Shown piece by piece: positions 37,501 through 46,213 of a stretch of DNA of 64,000 bases. Each line of letters starts with the position of its first letter. Positions within the stretch are counted from its first letter, which is position 1. Source of the stretch: CBDDBK01 sp965225715 (GTDB lineage Bacteria; Bacteroidota; Bacteroidia; Cytophagales; Flammeovirgaceae). The position numbers and the translations under genes were made by a program. The notes beneath the pieces were generated by a model. It saw only the letters and a program-made list of their open reading frames with translations. It ran no database searches and was not told the DNA's origin. The DNA lies in the NCBI GenBank assembly GCA_965225715.1, contig CBDDBK010000004.1, positions 248,001-312,000 of the forward strand, read 5' to 3'.

Positions 37501-38389
37501 CAATATTTTCTAAGTCAATTCTGTCTTCAACAAGGAACAAGGTTGATTCTAATAAAGTGGCATTATGCCTATTTTTACTTTTGCGACAAATAATATTTTT
37601 CCCATCTTGACTGACTTCTTCGAGTCCAATAATGTGTAAAAGTTCTTCATAAAATTCTTGATTTAACTCATTACTGTCGTTAGCAAAACTATGTCCTAAA
37701 AGATGAACATTTGAAAAGAGTTTATAAAGGTTATTCAGGCTTATATCGTCAAGATTTTTCAAATCCATAGTCCTGAAATCGATATAGACAAAAGGGAGTT
37801 GATCTTGGATTTCTTGAATATATTTTTTGGCTATTTCATTGTAAAAGAGTTCATTTTTCCTGCTATCTTTTTTACCATCTCTAAAATCTTGATAGTCATT
37901 AAGGAGATTTTTATTTTTATAAAAAAAGGTATAAAAATCTTCGGCTTTAAACAAATACCACTCATAGCCGTTAGTAACAATAAGGTGCTTAATAGCGTTG
38001 TTTTTCTGATCAAAGCGTTCCCGAAAGTAGTATAATAAAAGTTCTTGGAGTGCTTTTTTGTTGAGGTTTTGAGGAGTCAAAAACTCAATTTTATTACTTG
38101 GTTTTTTAATTTCTATAAGTACTTCGACAGGACTTTGGGGATTATTTTCGGCATAAATAGCTAAATCTATTCTTTCTTTGGTATTGATAAGGTTTTCTTG
38201 AAAAAAAGTACCTTGAAAAAACTTTTTTAGAGGTTCTTTTAAATGTTCTTCCGTTTCGCCTTGTTGGTCAAATAGTTCAATAGCCTGTAAACAAGTTTCT
38301 AAGGCCTCTAAAAAATCATTAACTTGTTTACGAGATGGTTTATGTTTTCTATAAGCTAGATTGAGCGCTTTTCGGATTGGGATTTCCAT
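34517..38389 (-). CDS. Type IIG restriction-modification enzyme (Eco57I-like), expressed copy with TRD B1-C2-D1
   Basis: A 1290-residue single-chain enzyme. The N-terminal nuclease has a PD-(D/E)XK-type site (Asp75, Glu93-x-Lys95 in RIDLAIYAE and VLIEIKKPSN). A helical connector follows, then the N6-adenine methylase with SAM motif I (CDPSVGSGHF, about residue 556) and catalytic NPPY (VVVGNPPYIQL, about 835). The TaqI_C-like target-recognition domain starts near 970. Blocks are B IYRGVLTG, C KTFPALKIDIDNYPAVKN and D IYPETTQGANFW. Such enzymes methylate one strand and cut at a distance, with both activities using the same recognition domain. The scaffold becomes nearly identical to the cassettes from PWLILTPLQKRLKE onward. 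The preceding ~40 residues are only similar, giving a natural left border for exchange. Confidence 0.95.
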   Translation of the reverse strand: MEIPIRKALNLAYRKHKPSRKQVNDFLEALETCLQAIELFDQQGETEEHLKEPLKKFFQGTFFQENLINTKERIDLAIYAENNPQSPVEVLIEIKKPSNKIEFLTPQNLNKKALQELLLYYFRERFDQKNNAIKHLIVTNGYEWYLFKAEDFYTFFYKNKNLLNDYQDFRDGKKDSRKNELFYNEIAKKYIQEIQDQLPFVYIDFRTMDLKNLDDISLNNLYKLFSNVHLLGHSFANDSNELNQEFYEELLHIIGLEEVSQDGKNIICRKSKNRHNATLLESTLFLVEDRIDLENIEFTEEMPFEENKSEKESTSFQVALELTLTWVNRILFIKLLESQLINYHKTSKEHDNYQFLTNNFIPDFDGLNTLFFSALAKKPEERHSRYKNKFALIPYLNSSLFEKSELEKSCFDVSALPQERLHISETTVLKDREGKRLKGELYTLDYLFQFLDAYDFATDGTEGISEGETPKTLINAAVLGLFFEKINGYQDGSFFTPAYITMYMCRNSLRPALVQRFKISENPKINTFEDLKNHCKRFFKKNDIDRLNVIFNGLKVCDPSVGSGHFLVSALNELIMIKYELGLLTDQEGNVLNCGLSLQNDELHISYRNGELFHYYPKGQSSGIIQKTFFRHKQELIENCLFGVDLNQKSVDICRLRLWIELLKHAYYKNDGQLETLPNIDINIKRGNSILSKFSLDNKRNTFTPAQKNKIARQIADYKILVDLYKSVEDKKAKDTIRKKIHEHRTFFQATYNPEDSDYILMKTKDAELEKALRPVMHNGEGALKIVQLNKEIEFYKQRYAAKQKVYQGAFEWRFEFPEVLDEKGNFIGFDVVVGNPPYIQLQNLPKELVKLYKEKNFKTYTPTGDIYTLFFEKGLDLVKTNGYLGLITSNKWMRASYGKKTRQFFITQKPLALVDMGSDVFGRATVDTAILFLHKKQVELCRQKKNGNGIKKNKKSLNLDGENKNGKIKELPALDLTKAKKSKRFDFSVYDKDWVVLKDLTDEPWLILTPLQKRLKEKIETRGIPLKEWDISIYRGVLTGFNEAFIINQAKRDELLAADPKSADIIKPILRGRDIRKYEAKWANLYIIKTFPALKIDIDNYPAVKNYLKSFGDKLEQLGKTYIDADGNRQKSRKKTGNKWFETQDQIAYYKNFEKEKIIYPETTQGANFWYDATDKFLVEKTSFIMTGNNLKYLLSIMSSSTLTFYYKKCSSGTVLGKKGYQYNKHAVENIPIPQLSRLEQKPFENLVDKILKAKVSGKDSIIYEEEIDRRVFELYGLTEEEIQLVENV

Positions 38390-38508
38390 AAATAAAAGAC
38401 TTTATTAGAATATGATTACGAATAAATTTGCTTTATTTAATAACTTTTTTCAAACGAAAATTACTAAACTTACATTAAAAAAATCAATAAATATTCTCAA
38501 AAATAATA

Positions 38509-39396
38509 TTATTTTTTTGTGGTTTGGCGAATAGTTTTTTCTATTGCGTCCCACATACTGTTAGGAATATGATCTAAAAATCGATTAAAATTTCCACCCC
38601 CATTTAACCAATCACCTCCGTCAATAGTAATAACCTCACCATTAACATAAGCCGAAAAGTTTGAAATTAAATAAGCAGCTAAATTAGCTAGTTCTTGATG
38701 TTCTCCAACTCGTTTTAGAGGTACTGTTGCTGTAATATCAAACTTATCTTTCAAATTTTTTGGAAAAAGTCTATCCCAAGCCCCTTTAGTAGGAAAAGAA
38801 CCTGGTGCAATAGCATTACTTCTTATACCGTATTTTTTGCCCCACTCTACCGCTAAAGATCGCGTCATAGCTAATACTCCTGCTTTTGCTGCTGCTGAAG
38901 GCACAGTATAAGCCGACCCTGTCCAAGCATAAGTTGTTACGATGTTAAGAATTGTTCCTTGAATTTTTTTCTCTATCCAATATTTACCGCATTCAAGGGT
39001 AAAATTAACTGTTCCATTTAAGACTATACCAATAATTGATTCAAAAGCTCGATGAGATAAGCGTTCAGTAGGACTGATAAAATTGCCAGCTGCGTTATTA
39101 ACCAAACCATCTATTTTACCATATTCAGATATACTTTTCTCGATAACATCTTTTACCGAGTCTATATTTCTAACATCACCGGCCACAGCTAAAACTTTTC
39201 CTCCTGTTTGAGTTGATATTTCTTCTGCGGTTTGATCTATAACATTTTGTTTCCTGCTTGTGATTACTAATTGAGCCCCTAAAGCCGAGAAATAAGTCGC
39301 CATAGATTTACCCAAACCGGTTCCCCCGCCTGTAACAATAATAACTTGATCTTGAAGACTAGCTTCGGGTAACATGTTTTTTTGATATAAATTCAT
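38509..39396 (-). CDS. SDR-family 2,4-dienoyl-CoA reductase-like oxidoreductase
   Basis: A 295-residue short-chain dehydrogenase with the NADP(H) site TGGGTGLGKSMA, DVRNIDSV, NNAAGNF and the catalytic region YTVPSAAAKAGVLAMTRSLA. The GNFISPTERLS segment and GSFPTKGAWDRLFP near the end match the dienoyl-CoA reductase / peroxisomal trans-2-enoyl-CoA reductase branch, so it probably helps degrade unsaturated fatty acids. The open frame extends to a TTG at 39414, but the ATG at 39396 (MNLYQKNMLPEASLQDQ) is preferred. No other beta-oxidation gene is adjacent. Confidence 0.88.
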   Translation of the reverse strand: MNLYQKNMLPEASLQDQVIIVTGGGTGLGKSMATYFSALGAQLVITSRKQNVIDQTAEEISTQTGGKVLAVAGDVRNIDSVKDVIEKSISEYGKIDGLVNNAAGNFISPTERLSHRAFESIIGIVLNGTVNFTLECGKYWIEKKIQGTILNIVTTYAWTGSAYTVPSAAAKAGVLAMTRSLAVEWGKKYGIRSNAIAPGSFPTKGAWDRLFPKNLKDKFDITATVPLKRVGEHQELANLAAYLISNFSAYVNGEVITIDGGDWLNGGGNFNRFLDHIPNSMWDAIEKTIRQTTKK

Positions 39397-39422
39397 AAAA
39401 ATATTAATTGTCAATAATTTAG

Positions 39423-39496
39423 TTATACTCAGATTGCTTGAAAAAGAGCGTTTTTTGGATTCTAACCTAAAAATAAAATAGATTTTCTATAATAGT
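39423..39496 (+). repeat. Copy of the dispersed repeat, subfamily B, shortened
   Basis: TATACTCAGATTGCTTGAAA and AGAGCGTTTTTTGGATTCTA are intact. The end (AAAATAAAATAGATTTTCTA) is shortened and diverged. Confidence 0.6.
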
Positions 39497-39597
39497 TAGA
39501 AATTCCAAATTAAGGATTCCAAACTATCATGATTAAAAAATGTATTTTCTATCTATGTTTTTATCAGTTTTCTATTAAAAATAAAGAGAGGATATTT

Positions 39598-39655
39598 TCT
39601 TATTATCAATGACTTAAATACTTAAAAATCCTTTTTCTAAAATTATTGAAATTAT
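39598..39655 (-). repeat. Diverged partial copy of the dispersed repeat
   Basis: TACTTAAAAATCCTTTTTCT with flanking A/T matches the left part of the repeat on the minus strand. The preceding ~50 bp (TTTTCTATTAAAAATAAAG) recur at 58556-58605, next to another partial copy. Confidence 0.4.
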
Positions 39656-39658
39656 AAC

Positions 39659-41374
39659 TTATTTTTCCAAATCATCATCAACGGCTATCGCTATATCATC
39701 TCCACGTGTATAATCTGAAGCACCTTGAAAATTGCCATCAGGTAATTTTAAAATAGCATTTACTTTGCCAAATTGAGGAACTGTATCAAATTCATGACCC
39801 ATACTTTTTAACATTTCTAAAGATTTTATAGGTAAAAAACCATTTTCTATAAAGACTTTATCAGGTAGCCATTGGGCATGCATACGAGGCAAATTAACTG
39901 CTTGTTGAATGTCTATGCCATAATATAATGTATTCATAATAACTTGATAAACAGAAGTTATTATAGTAGATCCACCATTACAACCTACTAACATAACCAA
40001 TTCATCATTTTTAAGAATCAGACTTGGGGTCATACTGCTTAACATACGTTTTTTAGGTTCTATTTTATTAGCTTCTGCTCCGACTAAACCAAATTGATTA
40101 GGAATACCTGGTTTAACACTAAAGTCGTCCATTTCATTATTAAGAAAAAAACCTGCATCTTTAACCCAAACCTTACAACCGTAATTTCCGTTTAAAGTTG
40201 TTGTGATTGCAACGGCATTACCCATTTTATCAGCAATAGAAAAATGGGTTGTCTCGAAATGTTCTATTTTAGAAACCTCACCAGCCTTAATAGTTTGAGA
40301 ATTTGTTTTTTGACTTAAATCAATATTTTTATATCTATTTTCTAAGTAGGTATCACTAATAAGTTCTTCAATAGGAACATGATAAAAATCATTATCTCCA
40401 AGATAAGTCGCTCGGTCTGCATAAACCCTTCGGGTAAGTTCTATAATATAATGAATGGTTTTAATAGATTTAGGATCATTTTTATCAAAGTTATTATTTA
40501 AACTGCCTTTTAGTAATTGAATTAAAGCTATTCCTCCGCTGGAGGGTGGCGGCATACTGTAAAGCGTATAACCCAAAAAATTAGTTTTAACAGGTTTTCG
40601 CCAAAGGGCTTGGTAAGTTTCTAAATCTTTGAGAGTAATAATGCCTTTTTGAGTTTTCATAGTATTAATTAATATATCAGCTACGCTTCCAGTATAAAAG
40701 CCAGCAGCTTTATTTTTTGCTATTAGCTTTAAGGTTTTGGCTAAATCTTTTTGAACAATCCAATCATCTTTTTCCCATAAACTGGAATCGGATTTTAGAA
40801 ATGGAATAGGATATGGATTGTAAGCAATAAAGTTCTCACGATGTTGATTGAGTTTTTGGCTTTGATCTTCAGAAAGAGCAAAACCACTATCGGCTAAAGT
40901 TATAGCTGTTTGTAGAAGCTGTTCCCATGGTAATGAACCAAATTTATCATGTATACGCAACATTCCTGCTACTACACCGGGTACACCTGCAGCTTTAACC
41001 CCTTTTATACTTTGATCTTTGATAACATTTCCAAGGCTATCTAGGTACATATTTTCTTGAGCAGCCATTGGTGCTACTTCTCTGAAATCTAAACTACCGA
41101 CACCTTCGCTTTTAGAATCATACACCATAAAACCACCACCACCTATATTACCTGCTCTTGGATAAACTACGGCTAAGGTAAATTGAACAGCAATAGCAGC
41201 ATCAAAAGCATTACCACCCATTTCCAAAATATTAGCTCCGACTTGTGCTGCTATAGGGTTTGCGCATACAACCATACCTTTTTTACTTAATACCTTTCTA
41301 GTAGAAATTTCTTTAGAATCAGGTTGACAAGAAAAAAGAAATAGCAAAAAAAGAGTCAAAAATATTTTATACAT
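39659..41374 (-). CDS. ggt: Gamma-glutamyltransferase, lipoprotein-type
   Basis: A 571-residue N-terminal-nucleophile hydrolase that removes or transfers the gamma-glutamyl group of glutathione and similar peptides. The signal ends with a lipobox (LLFLFSCQPD, Cys16), so the protein is probably membrane-anchored in the periplasm. Motifs: GNAFDAAIAVQ, GNIGGGGFMVY and YSMPPPSSGGIALIQ. The self-cleavage site Thr375 in ETTHFSIADKMGNAV becomes the N-terminal nucleophile of the small subunit, and CNGGSTI follows. Length and all key residues are normal. No operon partner. Confidence 0.95.
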   Translation of the reverse strand: MYKIFLTLFLLFLFSCQPDSKEISTRKVLSKKGMVVCANPIAAQVGANILEMGGNAFDAAIAVQFTLAVVYPRAGNIGGGGFMVYDSKSEGVGSLDFREVAPMAAQENMYLDSLGNVIKDQSIKGVKAAGVPGVVAGMLRIHDKFGSLPWEQLLQTAITLADSGFALSEDQSQKLNQHRENFIAYNPYPIPFLKSDSSLWEKDDWIVQKDLAKTLKLIAKNKAAGFYTGSVADILINTMKTQKGIITLKDLETYQALWRKPVKTNFLGYTLYSMPPPSSGGIALIQLLKGSLNNNFDKNDPKSIKTIHYIIELTRRVYADRATYLGDNDFYHVPIEELISDTYLENRYKNIDLSQKTNSQTIKAGEVSKIEHFETTHFSIADKMGNAVAITTTLNGNYGCKVWVKDAGFFLNNEMDDFSVKPGIPNQFGLVGAEANKIEPKKRMLSSMTPSLILKNDELVMLVGCNGGSTIITSVYQVIMNTLYYGIDIQQAVNLPRMHAQWLPDKVFIENGFLPIKSLEMLKSMGHEFDTVPQFGKVNAILKLPDGNFQGASDYTRGDDIAIAVDDDLEK

Positions 41375-41676
41375 GTCTATCGATATTATAAGTGATTAAT
41401 AAAAAAAATTATTTGTAGTATTGATTTTCAAAATTTTAAACTAAATAATAAATAAGATATTTTACTGATGTATATTTCTTATAATAGTTTGATTATTAGG
41501 TACTTAAAATTAAATTGTTTAAATATTTTTAGAAAAGAGGAACTTAAGGTATATCCATTTCATTTTGGAAAGACACAAAATTATAAATAGTTGGTTTTAA
41601 ATTAGTTGTAAACTATGATAAACTTAAATTTTTGCAATCCTAAATCAAATGAGTATAATATAATAAAGGAAGTTGT

Positions 41677-41865
41677 GGTATAAGTCATATCACTTGAAAA
41701 AAGGATTTTTTAGATATTTATAGCAAAGCTATTTTATTTTGCCAAACATTAAATTTCAATACCAATGGGTTAGAATCCAAAAAACGCTCTTTTTCAAGCA
41801 ATCTGAGTATAAGTCATTAATATTGAGAATGAACATTTTTGAAATAAAAATAACATTACTATATT
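41677..41865 (+). repeat. Dispersed repeat interrupted by another copy (outer element)
   Basis: The left half, ATAAGTCATATCACTTGAAA to GGATTTTTTAG, ends near 41716. The right half resumes at about 41810 with CATTAATATTGAGAATGAAC and ends AACATTACTATA. Together they make one subfamily A copy split by the inner element. Confidence 0.65.
41718..41809 (-). repeat. Dispersed repeat inserted inside another copy (inner element)
   Basis: A full subfamily B copy in reverse orientation. The plus strand starts TTATAGCAAAGCTATTTTAT, contains TTAGAATCCAAAAAACGCTC and ends CAAGCAATCTGAGTATA. It is nearly the exact complement of the copy at 47115-47207. Confidence 0.75.
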
Positions 41866-42132
41866 TATATTTTAAGATTATGTGTATTTTATTTTTCATT
41901 TTAATCATTTGAATAATACTCCAACTTCTTGATGTCAAAGATATAAAAAAAACCTTTGCTTTTCATCGTGATAAATAGTGTAAAAATAGAATACTTTTGA
42001 CTTATACCATTACTGATTTGAAAATACGTGAAAATATTTTTTGTATAAATCATAAGCAATTAGTGATTTAATTGTTTTATTATCAAGATTTTTAACCATA
42101 TTTTCCAGCATACCTTCTAAATGTTTCGCATT

Positions 42133-42230
42133 ATCTCAAATATGCGTAGTACATCAAATTAGAAATGCCTGTAAATATGTGATCTAAACGATTGGTTTAG
42201 AGGTAAAAAAAAGTGTTAAAGACTTAAAAA
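42133..42230 (+). pseudogene. IS256-family transposase remnant
   Basis: One frame reads FALSQICVVHQIRNACKYVI, a stop, then KKSVKDLK. The CxVHQIRNxxKYV stretch is the signature around the middle of IS256-type (Mutator) transposases. Nothing readable remains on either side. Confidence 0.65.
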
Positions 42231-42313
42231 CGGCAAGGGGGATTAAACCGGTCGGTGCTCATCAGAAGGATTATACATAATTATCAAATCCGGGCAAGTC
42301 TATTGAATAATTA

Positions 42314-43813
42314 TTAATAAGCCTTAGCAAAAAGAACTCTTTTTTTTGAAGATTTTCCCGAATAAATACACCGACCTTCTTCAACAGGATTTAAGGTTTT
42401 ACTTAAAGGTATACAACGAATAGTTGCTTTAGTTTCAGTTTTAATTTTAAGTTCTGTTTCAGTTGTTCCATCCCAATGGGCTAAAATAAAATTACTGCTT
42501 TTAGCTCCACTTTTACTATTTAAAACGTCTTTAAATTCATCATAAGTATTGACTTTATGAGTGTTTTTTTCTCGAAAACTGAGCGATTTTGCAAATAGCT
42601 GTTTTTGAATATCATCTTTGAGTTTTTGGAGAGTTTGGGCTAAAGTATCCATAGAAATAATCATTTTTTCATGAGTATCTCTGCGAACTACTTCTACTTT
42701 TCCTTGGATAATATCGCGTTCTCCGATATTTATTCTTAAAGGAATACCTCTCATTTCCCAATGAGCAAACTTAAAACCTGGTTTATATGAATCTCGCCAA
42801 TCAACATGAACTTTTAGACCAGCTTTTCTAAATTTAAGTTCTAAGTTTTTGGTATAATAATCTCGTATGGCTTGCATGCTTTCGTCACCTTTATGAATAG
42901 GCACAACCACAACTTCAAAAGGGGCTAGTTTTGGTGGCAATACCAAGCCTTTATCATCTCCATGTGCCATAATTAAAGCACCCATTAATCGAGTACTTAC
43001 GCCCCAAGATGTTCCCCAAACGTGTTCTAACTGCCCTTCTTTATTGGCATATTGGACATCAAAAGCCTTAGCAAAGTTTTGACCTAAAAAATGAGATGTC
43101 CCTGCTTGTAAAGCCTTACCATCTTGCATTTGAGCCTCTATGGAGTAAGTATCTATAGCACCTGGAAAACGTTCGTGGGCTGTTTTAACACCTTGAATCA
43201 CAGATAAAGCCATAAAGTCTTGAACAAAATTTGTATAAACCTGAAGCATCTGTTTAGTTTCTGTAATAGCTTCTTGAGCAGTTGCATGGGCGGTATGGCC
43301 CTCCTGCCATAAAAATTCTGAAGTACGTAAAAAAAGTCGGGTTCGCATTTCCCAACGCACCACATTAGCCCATTGATTGTATAAAAGCGGTAAATCTCGA
43401 TAAGAGTTAATCCAGTTTTTGTAAGTACTCCAAATTACTGTTTCAGAGGTTGGTCTAACAATTAATTCTTCTTCTAATTTTGAATTAGGATCTACTACAA
43501 GCGAGCCATCTGTATTATTTTTAAGCCTGTAATGCGTTACCAAAGCACACTCTTTAGCAAAACCTTCTACATGTTTAGCTTCTTTACTTAGATAGGATTT
43601 AGGAATAAATATTGGAAAATAAACGTTACTATGTCCAGTTGCTTTAAACATATCATCTAAAGCCCTTTGCATATTTTCCCATATAGCGTAACCATGTGGC
43701 TTTAAAATCATACAACCTCGAACTGCCGAATGTTCTGCTAAATCCGCTTTTTTAACCAACTCATTATACCAAAGGGAATAATCTTTCGCTCTACTAGGTA
43801 AACCTTTACTCAT
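42314..43813 (-). CDS. proS: Prolyl-tRNA synthetase, short archaeal/eukaryotic type
   Basis: A 499-residue class II synthetase that charges tRNA-Pro. Motif 2 region (RWEMRTRLFLRTSEFLWQEG), the proline pocket TSHFLGQNFAKAFDV and motif 3 (WGVSTRLMGALIMAHGD) are clear. The C-terminal extension ending GRCIYSGKSSKKRVLFAKAY, and the absence of the ~180-residue editing insertion, place it in the archaeal-like type 3 group used by many Bacteroidota. Length is normal and no residue is missing. It stands alone. Confidence 0.96.
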   Translation of the reverse strand: MSKGLPSRAKDYSLWYNELVKKADLAEHSAVRGCMILKPHGYAIWENMQRALDDMFKATGHSNVYFPIFIPKSYLSKEAKHVEGFAKECALVTHYRLKNNTDGSLVVDPNSKLEEELIVRPTSETVIWSTYKNWINSYRDLPLLYNQWANVVRWEMRTRLFLRTSEFLWQEGHTAHATAQEAITETKQMLQVYTNFVQDFMALSVIQGVKTAHERFPGAIDTYSIEAQMQDGKALQAGTSHFLGQNFAKAFDVQYANKEGQLEHVWGTSWGVSTRLMGALIMAHGDDKGLVLPPKLAPFEVVVVPIHKGDESMQAIRDYYTKNLELKFRKAGLKVHVDWRDSYKPGFKFAHWEMRGIPLRINIGERDIIQGKVEVVRRDTHEKMIISMDTLAQTLQKLKDDIQKQLFAKSLSFREKNTHKVNTYDEFKDVLNSKSGAKSSNFILAHWDGTTETELKIKTETKATIRCIPLSKTLNPVEEGRCIYSGKSSKKRVLFAKAY

Positions 43814-43908
43814 CTCAATTGTTGAATTACAAATTATGAAGCTAATAAGTTCTATATAAATAGATGCAAAATAAGCTATTTCTTCTAATTTGATTAATAA
43901 TTTATCAT

Positions 43909-43999
43909 TATAGTCATGTCATTTGAAAAAAGGATTTTTAGGGGATTTAACTAATTGGTATTGAAAATGAATCTCTTTCCCAAAAATACTATTGCTATA
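43909..43999 (+). repeat. Full copy of the dispersed repeat
   Basis: TATAGTCATGTCATTTGAAA to ATACTATTGCTATA, subfamily A. It occupies the gap between proS and the ATP-grasp gene. Confidence 0.7.
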
Positions 44000-44009
44000 A
44001 CAAGTAAAA

Positions 44010-45050
44010 TTAGCGGCTATTTTTATGCGAATATAAATGAAGATAAACACTCATAACAGTTTCTTTAAAAGATAGATAAGGAACACCTTTTTCGTGGTTA
44101 ACCCGACTTATCTCATAAATAGTATACCAATTTTGGAATAAATCTTTATATGCCTTTAGTAAAGACATTTTTGGGTCATAAATATGAGCTGGTTCTGAGT
44201 TAGCTCCATTTAATTCTATGATTTTGATATTTTTTCCTTCATACAGATCTGATAATGTTTTAACTTTTATATCAAATCTACCGAAGTAAAAAGATTTTAA
44301 AGGTCGGCTAATTTCTTCAAAAATATCGATAAGTTTTTGATTAATAAGATGGTTTGCATTGATAAAAGTTGTTCCAAGTCTATGGTTTCCAATAGGTTCA
44401 AGTATTTTTTCTTCACCTATATCTAAAACTTCAGCTAGGTCAATATTTTTATTGGCTTTTAGTTTAGGTATGTAAAGATATTTACGAGGATCTTTGGATA
44501 GAAGAGTTAAAATAGAGTCTTTGCCATTGCCAACTACAGAAAAAAATGATTTTTGCACCACAGAACTAATACTATACTTTTTGTTTTTTGAATTATAGTA
44601 ATAAAGTATGCCTAATTCTATAGGATAAGTAATATAATCTTGAAGAATAATATCATGTTTAGTTTGTTTTAGGTAGTGATAAAGTTCTGATTTAGTATTA
44701 ATTTTTTGAACTTCTTTACCTCTTTCTCCTTTATCCGGTTTGGCTACGATAGGGTATGAAAGCGGCAATTTTTCCAAAAAAATATTAATATTTTGACCAT
44801 CTAATTTTTTATCAAAAAAGATATATTTTATTAGATAATCTTCATGAAGCTGTTCAAATATTTTTTTTTTCGAATAGGCCAATAAGCCCCCCATTTCCAT
44901 GGTTGGATTAAGAGCAGTAAAAAAGGTAAAACTACGGGCTTTAAAACTTAGGAAAAGGTAGTAGATATAAATAGGTATATAAAAAAAGTGCCAATCCCAA
45001 AACTCCCAATGAGTCAACTTATAAATTTTTCGTTTTAATGTGTCAGACAT
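44010..45050 (-). CDS. ATP-grasp family protein
   Basis: A 346-residue protein with an ATP-grasp core: YPIVAKPDKGERGKEV binds ATP phosphate, DIILQDYITYPIELGILYY is the central sheet, and FGRFDIKVK with KIIELNGANSEPAHIYD carries the acidic Mg2+ ligands. Fold members join a carboxylate to an amine or thiol (D-Ala-D-Ala ligase, cyanophycin and glutathione synthases). The N-terminal ~80 residues, rich in aromatic residues (EFWDWHFFYIPIYIYYLFLS), probably contact the membrane. The substrates are unknown. The K+ channel gene lies 49 bp upstream on the same strand, possibly in the same operon. Confidence 0.8.
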   Translation of the reverse strand: MSDTLKRKIYKLTHWEFWDWHFFYIPIYIYYLFLSFKARSFTFFTALNPTMEMGGLLAYSKKKIFEQLHEDYLIKYIFFDKKLDGQNINIFLEKLPLSYPIVAKPDKGERGKEVQKINTKSELYHYLKQTKHDIILQDYITYPIELGILYYYNSKNKKYSISSVVQKSFFSVVGNGKDSILTLLSKDPRKYLYIPKLKANKNIDLAEVLDIGEEKILEPIGNHRLGTTFINANHLINQKLIDIFEEISRPLKSFYFGRFDIKVKTLSDLYEGKNIKIIELNGANSEPAHIYDPKMSLLKAYKDLFQNWYTIYEISRVNHEKGVPYLSFKETVMSVYLHLYSHKNSR

Positions 45051-45099
45051 AATTGGTTATTAAGTTTTTTATAATAAACCCAATATGGGTAGAATTTGC

Positions 45100-46185
45100 C
45101 TAATCTTCAATAGCTAACAGGTAATGTTCAAATTTTTCCCAGTCAAAATCAAGATAAGTTATAACTGAAAGATAATTTCCTTCCTTTAAGATAGCATCAG
45201 GATGTGGACAAGTAATAACATCATAATTACTCTTAGCTATAGCTAAAAAATTACAAGGCATATTATATTGAAAACTAACTTTCAAACTTTTAGATAATAG
45301 TTGGGACCAAGTCCAATTGTCTAATTTTTTTGAAATTTTGATAGTAGCTGGGTTTGCCCCTGCTGTATTTGACAACAATTTTTCGATAATAGGTGAAGAG
45401 CAATAATCATGACACTCTTGAACTAAAGAAAGTATTTCTAAGTTATAAGGGACTTCTGCGGAATTTAAGTTTTCAAAAAGCCATCTATTTTCTTCAGAAA
45501 CAAGAATATGAATAATTCTTGTCTTCTTAGGATTGATAAAGCGATGAACCAAATCTATCATTGTCCGAGTAGCGCTATCCGATTGGGTATTATTAGGGTC
45601 TGTCGGAAAAACAACAACGATTTTATTATGCGTAAGGTTAGCACGCTCAAGAGTTGATTTTTTGAAAGGGTCACCTTTAATAAAATGAATCGAATCAAAG
45701 TGTTGAAAATGACCTGGAAGTTCGTCTAATTGATTATCAATTATACAAATCATAGCCTTTTCTTCAACATGCCTAAGTTCTTTAATAAACTTATCTAATT
45801 TAGCTTTTCCTGGAAAATTAACAAGTACATAGCCATTTTTGAATGGATTAGTCATATAACCTAGTCTTTTTTTTAAATTTTTTAAATTTTTATAATCAAA
45901 ATAAGAAGAAAAAAGAGCACCCAAAACAGCGATACCAATTGTACTAATCAAAATAGTAATTAAACGTCCTAATACTGTAACTGCAGGGCGATTGCCATAA
46001 CCTACTGTAGTAATTGTTTGCCAGGCTTGCCAAAAAGATTCATCCCAACTAACTTGTTCGATATATTTGAATAAAATTGTAAAAAGAACAACCAGAAGTA
46101 AACACCAAAATAACAGCCTAAAAAGTTGTAAAAGAGGTTTATCTAATTTATCTTTAAAAAGTTTAAATTTGAAAAAAAAGAACAT
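45100..46185 (-). CDS. Two-helix potassium channel with RCK (TrkA-N) domain
   Basis: A 361-residue protein with a first membrane helix (about 20-42), a pore loop with the selectivity filter TTVGYGN, a second helix (about 68-88) and then a cytosolic regulatory domain. GYVLVNFPGKAKLDKFIKEL and ICIIDNQLDELP with FIKGDPFKKSTL resemble TrkA-N/RCK domains, though the usual GxGxxG loop is altered (VNFPGKA). A C-terminal TrkA-C-like region follows (about 275-355). It would form a ligand-gated K+ channel. The adjacent ATP-grasp gene may share its transcript. Confidence 0.88.
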   Translation of the reverse strand: MFFFFKFKLFKDKLDKPLLQLFRLLFWCLLLVVLFTILFKYIEQVSWDESFWQAWQTITTVGYGNRPAVTVLGRLITILISTIGIAVLGALFSSYFDYKNLKNLKKRLGYMTNPFKNGYVLVNFPGKAKLDKFIKELRHVEEKAMICIIDNQLDELPGHFQHFDSIHFIKGDPFKKSTLERANLTHNKIVVVFPTDPNNTQSDSATRTMIDLVHRFINPKKTRIIHILVSEENRWLFENLNSAEVPYNLEILSLVQECHDYCSSPIIEKLLSNTAGANPATIKISKKLDNWTWSQLLSKSLKVSFQYNMPCNFLAIAKSNYDVITCPHPDAILKEGNYLSVITYLDFDWEKFEHYLLAIED

Positions 46186-46213
46186 AGAATTATTAAAATA
46201 ATATTATCATTAG

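Larger units (their letters stand above)
41375..42313. other. Long gene-free gap with nested repeats and an IS256 relic
   Basis: This is the largest gap without a gene in the window. It contains one dispersed-repeat copy inserted into another (41677-41865) and an IS256 transposase remnant (42133-42230), listed separately. The rest is A/T-rich with no readable product. Confidence 0.6.

Noticed and set aside
41756..41938. 60-aa minus-strand ORF in the gap before proS
   Set aside because: It lies across the two nested repeat copies and has no protein-like conservation.
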